DNA of 64,000 bases, from the NCBI RefSeq assembly GCF_963678875.1, contig NZ_OY787457.1, positions 248,001 through 312,000 of the forward strand, read 5' to 3'. Under the pieces are notes generated by a model, which searched no databases, was not told the DNA's origin, and was given only the letters and a program-made list of their open reading frames with translations. Both the position numbers and the translations under genes were made by a program. This document shows, piece after piece, positions 59,505-64,000 of this stretch (its first letter is position 1; every line of letters begins with the position of its first letter). This stretch comes from an uncultured Hyphomonas sp. (GTDB lineage: Bacteria; Pseudomonadota; Alphaproteobacteria; Caulobacterales; Hyphomonadaceae).

Positions 59505-60437
59505 ATGAAAATTCTGATTACAGGCGGCGCCGGCTATATCGGCTCGATCATGGTACCGCGTCTGCTGGACCAGGGGCATGAGGTGACCGTGCTCGACACG
59601 TTCGAGCGGGGTACGACTGAGCTGGCAGCCGTTTGCGGCAACGAAAACTTTGTCCCGGTCAAAGGCGATGCGCGCGATACGCGCCTGCTGGATGAACTCG
59701 TGCCGCAGGTCGACGTGGCGATCCCGCTGGCGGCCCTCGTCGGTGCGCCGCTCTGCAAGCTCGACCCGATTGCGGCGAAGACGCTCAATCAGGACGCTGT
59801 CGTGGAACTTGTGAAGCGGACCTCGAAAGACCAGAAGGTCGTCTTCCCGGTCACCAACTCCGGCTATGGCATCGGTGAGAGCGGCAAGTTCTGCACCGAG
59901 GAAAGCCCGCTGAACCCGATTTCTCTCTATGGTATCACCAAGGTGGAAGCCGAAAAGGCCGTGCTCGACAATGGCAATGGCGTCACGCTGCGCCTCGCCA
60001 CCGTGTTCGGCATGGCGCCGCGCATGCGCCTTGACCTGCTCGTCAATGATTTCACCTGGCGCGCTGTGACCGACCGCGCCGTCGTGATCTTCGAGGGCCA
60101 CTTCAAGCGTAACTACATCCATGTCCGTGACGTGGTGAAAGGCTTCGAGCACGCGATCGCGAACTTCGATACGATGCGTGGGCAGGCCTACAATCTTGGT
60201 CTGTCGGATGCGAACCTTTCCAAGATCGAACTTTGCCAGAAGATCCAGGAACACGTGCCGAGCTTCGTTTATCTTGAAGCTCCGATCGGCGAAGACCCTG
60301 ACAAACGCGATTACATCGTGTCCAATGAGAAAGTGGAAGCGACCGGCTGGCGTCCGGACTGGTCGCTGGACCGCGGCATCACGGAGCTGCTGCGCGGCTA
60401 CAAGATGATCCGCAACTCCCGCTACTCGAACGTTTAA
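59505..60437 (+). CDS. NAD-dependent sugar epimerase/dehydratase (extended SDR)
   Basis: The 310-residue protein has the N-terminal TGGAGYIGSIMVPRLLDQG, GDARD, PLAALVGAPLCKLDP, NSGYGIGESG, the YGITK active-site tyrosine and lysine, and KRNYIHVRDVVKGFEHAI. It acts on a nucleotide- or phosphate-activated sugar. It is the first gene of a three-gene operon with a GHMP kinase and an aminotransferase (9- and 2-base gaps). The exact substrate is unknown. Confidence 0.87.
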   Translation: MKILITGGAGYIGSIMVPRLLDQGHEVTVLDTFERGTTELAAVCGNENFVPVKGDARDTRLLDELVPQVDVAIPLAALVGAPLCKLDPIAAKTLNQDAVVELVKRTSKDQKVVFPVTNSGYGIGESGKFCTEESPLNPISLYGITKVEAEKAVLDNGNGVTLRLATVFGMAPRMRLDLLVNDFTWRAVTDRAVVIFEGHFKRNYIHVRDVVKGFEHAIANFDTMRGQAYNLGLSDANLSKIELCQKIQEHVPSFVYLEAPIGEDPDKRDYIVSNEKVEATGWRPDWSLDRGITELLRGYKMIRNSRYSNV

Positions 60438-60446
60438 GGCCTCGTA

Positions 60447-61484
60447 ATGATCATTGTCCGCAGCCCGCTTCGTGTCTCCTTCTTCGGAGGCGGTACCGAT
60501 CACCCCTCCTGGCTGGAGCGCGGGGAGAAGGGGGCCGTGCTGTCGACGTCGATCGATAAATACATCTACATCCAGCTGCGCCGGCTGCCGGCGGTGTTCG
60601 ATTTCAACTATCGCGTCGCCTGGGGCATGCTGGAGGAAGTCTCGTCCATCAACGAGATCCAGCATCCGGTCGTGCGCGAAGTGCTGAAGCATTATGCCGG
60701 CGACAACGAGACGGGCTATGAGGTGATCCACAACTCGGACCTGCCGTCGAAATCCGGCCTTGGGTCCAGTTCGTCCTTCACCGTGTCGCTGCTGCATGCC
60801 TTTTACGGCAACCAGGAAATGCTCTGTTCCAAGAAGAAGCTGGCGAAGGAAGCCATCTTTGTGGAGCAGAAGCTGCTGGGTGAAACGGTCGGTTATCAGG
60901 ACCAGATTGCGGCAGCTCATGGCGGCCTCAACCGGATCGAATTCACCGAAGACGGCGACTATGACATTTCGCCGATCCGTCTGCCGTCTGCGCGCCGCGA
61001 GGCGCTGGAAGACTCCATGATGCTGTTCTTCACCGGCTTTACCCGCTTCGCCGACGAGATCGAGAAGCGCAAAGTGGCGAAGTTCGGAGACCGCACGAAA
61101 GAGCTGCGTGAGATCTATGACATGGTGGGCGAGGGCGAACGCATTCTCACCGACCCTTCGCGCGACATCAATGATTTCGGCGCCTTGCTGCACCAGACCT
61201 GGTTAAACAAGAAAGCGCTCGATGCGTCTGTGTCGAACCCGGAAATCGATGAGCGTTATGAAGCCGCCCTCAAAGCTGGCGCGCTCGGCGGCAAGCTGCT
61301 CGGTGCCGGTGGCGGCGGCTTCCTCCTGATGTTCGTGCCGCCGGACAAGCGCGCTGCTGTGCTTGCCGCGATGAAAGGCATGACGCATGTGCCGCTGCGC
61401 ATGGAGCGGAGCGGTACGCAGGTCGTTCTTTACGATCCGGAATTGGATTCCAATTATCTTCCCGCCGGGGCCAAGGTTTCCTGA
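60447..61484 (+). CDS. GHMP-family sugar kinase (HddA-like)
   Basis: The 345-residue kinase has RSPLRVSFFGGGTDHPSW, the ATP-binding motif PSKSGLGSSSSFTVSLLHAF (in two pieces) and the C-terminal GGKLLGAGGGGFLLMF. It is closest in wording to D-glycero-D-manno-heptose 7-phosphate kinases and related sugar-phosphate kinases. It would supply a sugar 1-phosphate or bisphosphate for nucleotide activation. No heptose nucleotidyltransferase is visible in the window. Confidence 0.87.
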   Translation: MIIVRSPLRVSFFGGGTDHPSWLERGEKGAVLSTSIDKYIYIQLRRLPAVFDFNYRVAWGMLEEVSSINEIQHPVVREVLKHYAGDNETGYEVIHNSDLPSKSGLGSSSSFTVSLLHAFYGNQEMLCSKKKLAKEAIFVEQKLLGETVGYQDQIAAAHGGLNRIEFTEDGDYDISPIRLPSARREALEDSMMLFFTGFTRFADEIEKRKVAKFGDRTKELREIYDMVGEGERILTDPSRDINDFGALLHQTWLNKKALDASVSNPEIDERYEAALKAGALGGKLLGAGGGGFLLMFVPPDKRAAVLAAMKGMTHVPLRMERSGTQVVLYDPELDSNYLPAGAKVS

Positions 61485-61486
61485 AC

Positions 61487-62899
61487 ATGATTGATATCGA
61501 ATTGTCTGCAAAGACAGCTGCCATGACCTGCGCGCAAGGCGACGCGCTGTTTGCCGGGCTTGAAAAGGCGCTGGATAATGGACGGGGCTTTGTCTTCGTG
61601 ACCGATGCGGCCGGCAAGCTGGCTGGTTATGCCGACCTCGCCATAATGCGGGGCGCTTTCATGAAAGGCGGGCATCTTTCCGGCCAGACGGTTGGCGATG
61701 TGGCTGTCGCGTGGGGCAGTGCGAAGGAACCGCTGGGCGTCGAGCCTGTGCTGGATGGTGAAGGCCGCCTCACCGGGATCGACGAGTCCGGCCCGCAGCC
61801 TTTCCTGCCGGTCTCCGAGCCGGACCTGACGCACCGCGAAATGCGCAATGCGTTCGACGCATTCATGTCGACCTGGATCTCTTCGACCGGCGACTATATC
61901 CGCCGGTTCGAGCAGGAGTTCGCCGAAAAAGTCGGCATGGCGCATGGCGTGGCCACGTCGAACGGCACCGTCTCGCTCCACCTTGCCATGGCGACGCTGG
62001 GCATCGGGGAAGGGGATGAGGTCATCGTGCCGGACCTGACCTTCGCAGCTTCCATCAACACGGTGATGCATGTCGGGGCACGTCCTGTGCTGGTCGATGT
62101 CGACCGTGACACCTGGTGCCTCTCCGCAGAGGCGGTGGAACGCGCGATCACGCCGCGTACCCGGGCGATCATGCCGGTACATGTCTTCGGCCGCCCGTCG
62201 CAGATGACGGAAATTGCCGAACTGGCGAAAGCCTATGGCCTCTACATCATCGAGGACTGCGCGGAGGCGCACGGCGCCAAATATGACGGCCAGCCGATTG
62301 GTTCCTTCTCCGACATTTCGAGCTTTTCCTTCTTCGCCAACAAGATCATCACGACTGGTGAAGGCGGGATCTGCCTGACCAATGATGCCGACATTGCGAC
62401 GCGCATGCGCATGCTGCGTGACCACGGCATGCGCCCCGAACGCCGTTACTGGCATGAGGAGCCGGGCTTCAATTTCCGTATGACCAATATGCAGGCCGCC
62501 ATCGGTTGTGCCCAGATCGAACGGATGGACGAGCTGCTTGCGATGCGCGCAGACGTCTACGAGCGGTATGTGAAGGCCTTGTCCGGCATTCCCGGCGTGA
62601 CCTTCCCGCCTGCCATGGACCAGCGCGCCCAACCGGTGACCTGGTTTGCCTGCGCACAGGTGCCGGAAGACAAGCGCGCCGAACTGATCGCAGCCTGCAA
62701 GGCGGCAAACATCGACCTGCGGCCCTTCTTCCACGGCCTGTCGTCCATGCCGGCCTATCGTCAGTATGCCCGCAAGTGCCCGAACAGCACCTGGCTGTCC
62801 CGCACGGGTGTGAACCTGCCGACGTCACGCCGTGTGGATGACGCGATGGTGGCGCGGATTGCCGGTGTGTTCGAGAGCGTCCTCGGCAAGAAAGCCTGA
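61487..62899 (+). CDS. DegT/DnrJ/EryC1 aminotransferase with an N-terminal CBS-like extension
   Basis: The 470-residue protein has an N-terminal 105 residues resembling a CBS pair (RGFVFVTDAAGKLAGYADLA, SGQTVGDVA, LDGEGRLTGI). These are joined to a PLP-dependent sugar aminotransferase with STGDYIRRFEQEFAEKVG, VATSNGTVSLHLAMATLGIG, GDEVIVPDLTF, IIEDCAEAHGA, and the PLP lysine in FFANKIITTGEGG. The catalytic part is closest to perosamine synthetases. The extension may be regulatory. It is 2 bases after the kinase gene. Confidence 0.88.
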   Translation: MIDIELSAKTAAMTCAQGDALFAGLEKALDNGRGFVFVTDAAGKLAGYADLAIMRGAFMKGGHLSGQTVGDVAVAWGSAKEPLGVEPVLDGEGRLTGIDESGPQPFLPVSEPDLTHREMRNAFDAFMSTWISSTGDYIRRFEQEFAEKVGMAHGVATSNGTVSLHLAMATLGIGEGDEVIVPDLTFAASINTVMHVGARPVLVDVDRDTWCLSAEAVERAITPRTRAIMPVHVFGRPSQMTEIAELAKAYGLYIIEDCAEAHGAKYDGQPIGSFSDISSFSFFANKIITTGEGGICLTNDADIATRMRMLRDHGMRPERRYWHEEPGFNFRMTNMQAAIGCAQIERMDELLAMRADVYERYVKALSGIPGVTFPPAMDQRAQPVTWFACAQVPEDKRAELIAACKAANIDLRPFFHGLSSMPAYRQYARKCPNSTWLSRTGVNLPTSRRVDDAMVARIAGVFESVLGKKA

Positions 62900-62913
62900 C
62901 AAGCCTTTCCGGT

Positions 62914-62953
62914 AAAAGAAAAACGGGCGCCCCATCCGGAGCGCCCGTTTTTT
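62914..62953. terminator. Bidirectional rho-independent terminator
   Basis: AAACGGGCGC (62921-62930) and GCGCCCGTTT (62941-62950) form a 10-bp stem. A-rich sequence precedes it and a T-run follows, so it can end transcription of the operon on the plus strand and the GT4 gene on the minus strand. Confidence 0.88.
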
Positions 62954-62970
62954 CTTGTGAAGCTGGCGCG

Positions 62971-64000
62971 TCAGTCGCGGATCGGGTAGCGCATCCAGTC
63001 ATGGGCCAGCAGTGCGGCATCGTCTGCATCAAGGCGGCGGCCTGCGGCGCGGCGGTAAGTGGCGCGATTGGCACGCGCGGTGCGCAGGAAGTCGAAGTCC
63101 GACAGGCGGACCTTGCCCTTGGCAATCAGGTCTGCGCACAGCGCATCATCCGTGAAGAGGCGCTCGATCACGCCACCCATATCATGCGGGTCCATCGGGT
63201 CGAACAGCAGGCCCGCGTCACCGACCTGTTCGGGCAGCGCAGTGACGTTTGAACTTGCGACCGGGATGCCTTCGGCCCAGGCCTCGAAGATGGGCAGGCT
63301 GTTGGCCTCGAACAGGCTCGGTACGACAAGGCAGCGGGCCATCTGATAGATCGCGCGCAATTCTTCGTTGGAGACAAAACCAAGGAACTGAACCTGGTTT
63401 TCAAGGCCGAGTTCGCGCACCCGGTTGTCCAACGCCTCGCGGCTTGGTTCGTGCCGGGCGCCGGTGGAGACAAGCGGCACAGTGATGCCTTTCTCGTCGC
63501 GCAGCCAGGCCATCGCCTCGAACAGGCGGAGGTGGTTTTTATGCGGCCAGGTATTGTTCGGATAGAAGATGTAGCGTTCGGGCAGGACGTATTTGGCGCG
63601 GGTCGCCGCCTTGTCCTCATCTGACACCTCGGCCAGCAGCTGTGTCGGCGCAGCCTCCGGGATGATCTGAACCTTGTCGGGGTTTACCGCGAACTGGGCG
63701 ACGACATCATCCTTGATCCATTGTGAGTTCACGATGATCGCATGGGATGTCCGGCAAGCCGCGCGATAGATCGTTTCCCGCCAGGTGAGGTCTGCCAGGT
63801 CGAAGAATTGCGGATAGTGCAGGTGCTGCAGGTCGTGCGGATTATAGACCGTCGGGATGGCGCAATAGATGAAGCCCTGTGTGGGCTGGTGCAGCACGTC
63901 GAGGCCGAGGCTTTCCAGCCAGCCATCTGAGATCGGTACCTGCGGCCAGCCGACCCGGCCGTCGCGGCCAAGCGCCTTGTTGGCGAGGCCTTTCACGCCG
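62971..64000 (-). CDS. GT4-family glycosyltransferase (start beyond window)
   Basis: At least 343 residues of a GT-B enzyme. The donor domain has RYIFYPNNTWPHKNHLRLFE, VQFLGFVSNEELRAIY and CLVVPSLFEANSLPIFEAWAEGIPVASS. This E-x7-E-like region is typical of GT4 mannosyl- or related transferases. The upstream part includes AIPTVYNPHDLQHLHYP. An internal GTG at 63996 could be a start, but the frame remains open to the window edge and the N-terminal domain looks incomplete. Confidence 0.9.
   Translation of the reverse strand, partial: GVKGLANKALGRDGRVGWPQVPISDGWLESLGLDVLHQPTQGFIYCAIPTVYNPHDLQHLHYPQFFDLADLTWRETIYRAACRTSHAIIVNSQWIKDDVVAQFAVNPDKVQIIPEAAPTQLLAEVSDEDKAATRAKYVLPERYIFYPNNTWPHKNHLRLFEAMAWLRDEKGITVPLVSTGARHEPSREALDNRVRELGLENQVQFLGFVSNEELRAIYQMARCLVVPSLFEANSLPIFEAWAEGIPVASSNVTALPEQVGDAGLLFDPMDPHDMGGVIERLFTDDALCADLIAKGKVRLSDFDFLRTARANRATYRRAAGRRLDADDAALLAHDWMRYPIRD

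Noticed and set aside
59370..61193. 607-codon minus-strand frame opposite the epimerase and kinase genes
   Set aside because: High-GC shadow frame; the plus-strand proteins have complete family motifs.

Overview
The window looks like a chromosomal segment of a high-GC alphaproteobacterium of the Caulobacterales/Hyphomonadaceae type (possibly Hyphomonas). This is an inference from a CpdR orthologue next to an N-formylglutamate amidohydrolase, the hrcA / rph / rdgB / hemW neighbourhood, a PraR/PhrR-like XRE regulator, and abundant TTG and GTG starts. No rRNA operon, CRISPR array or transposase-bearing insertion sequence was found.

Region 1 (1-12.4 kb) is mostly housekeeping: hrcA (cut by the window edge), an SdpR/SdpI-type repressor-membrane pair, fhs, rph, rdgB, hemW and tdk. 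It also holds a small operon of DUF2975, XRE regulator and LRAT-like protein, a lipoprotein gamma-glutamyltransferase, a NylC/P1-type self-cleaving hydrolase and a trypsin-like protease. Region 2 (12.4-18 kb) is a glycan module of three glycosyltransferases and a Wzx-type flippase, flanked by tRNA-Arg(ACG) and tRNA-Arg(CCG). Region 3 (18-33.2 kb) mixes core and accessory genes: a TraB/GumN lipoprotein, an orphan membrane protein, a HisN-type phosphatase, the XRE regulator, a candidate anti-Shine-Dalgarno small RNA, cpdR, TetR and AraC regulators, tRNA-Val, two lipoproteins, an OxyR-like regulator without the redox cysteines, and nhaA.

Region 4 (33.3-44.2 kb) is an integrated island of about 10.9 kb at the 3' end of tRNA-Leu(CAG). 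It is bounded by an exact 31-bp direct repeat containing the tRNA terminator hairpin. Copies of an 11-bp motif, ATACCCCCAAA, lie inside both ends and are probably integrase arm sites. The cargo is a type I restriction-modification operon (hsdM, hsdS, an extra gene with a PD-(D/E)XK motif, hsdR), preceded by an AlpA-like protein, an HTH/Cys-cluster protein and a second tyrosine recombinase. A P4-type integrase lies next to the tRNA.

Region 5 (44.4-64 kb) is a cell-surface polysaccharide region. It carries a GDP-mannose 3,5-epimerase-like gene broken by an apparent one-base deletion, and a tightly coupled five-gene operon of MBOAT, SGNH-like protein, acyl carrier protein, AMP-forming ligase and SDR reductase. 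That operon has the logic of the Gram-positive dltABCD D-alanylation system and is the best candidate for an undescribed system here: activation of an acid on a carrier protein, transfer across the membrane, and esterification of an exported glycan. Around it lie a GT87-type transferase, a HAD-UbiA fusion with a GtrA protein, two convergent paralogous membrane glycosyltransferases, and an epimerase / GHMP sugar kinase / CBS-fused aminotransferase operon that probably makes a dedicated sugar nucleotide. A GT4 glycosyltransferase runs off the right edge.
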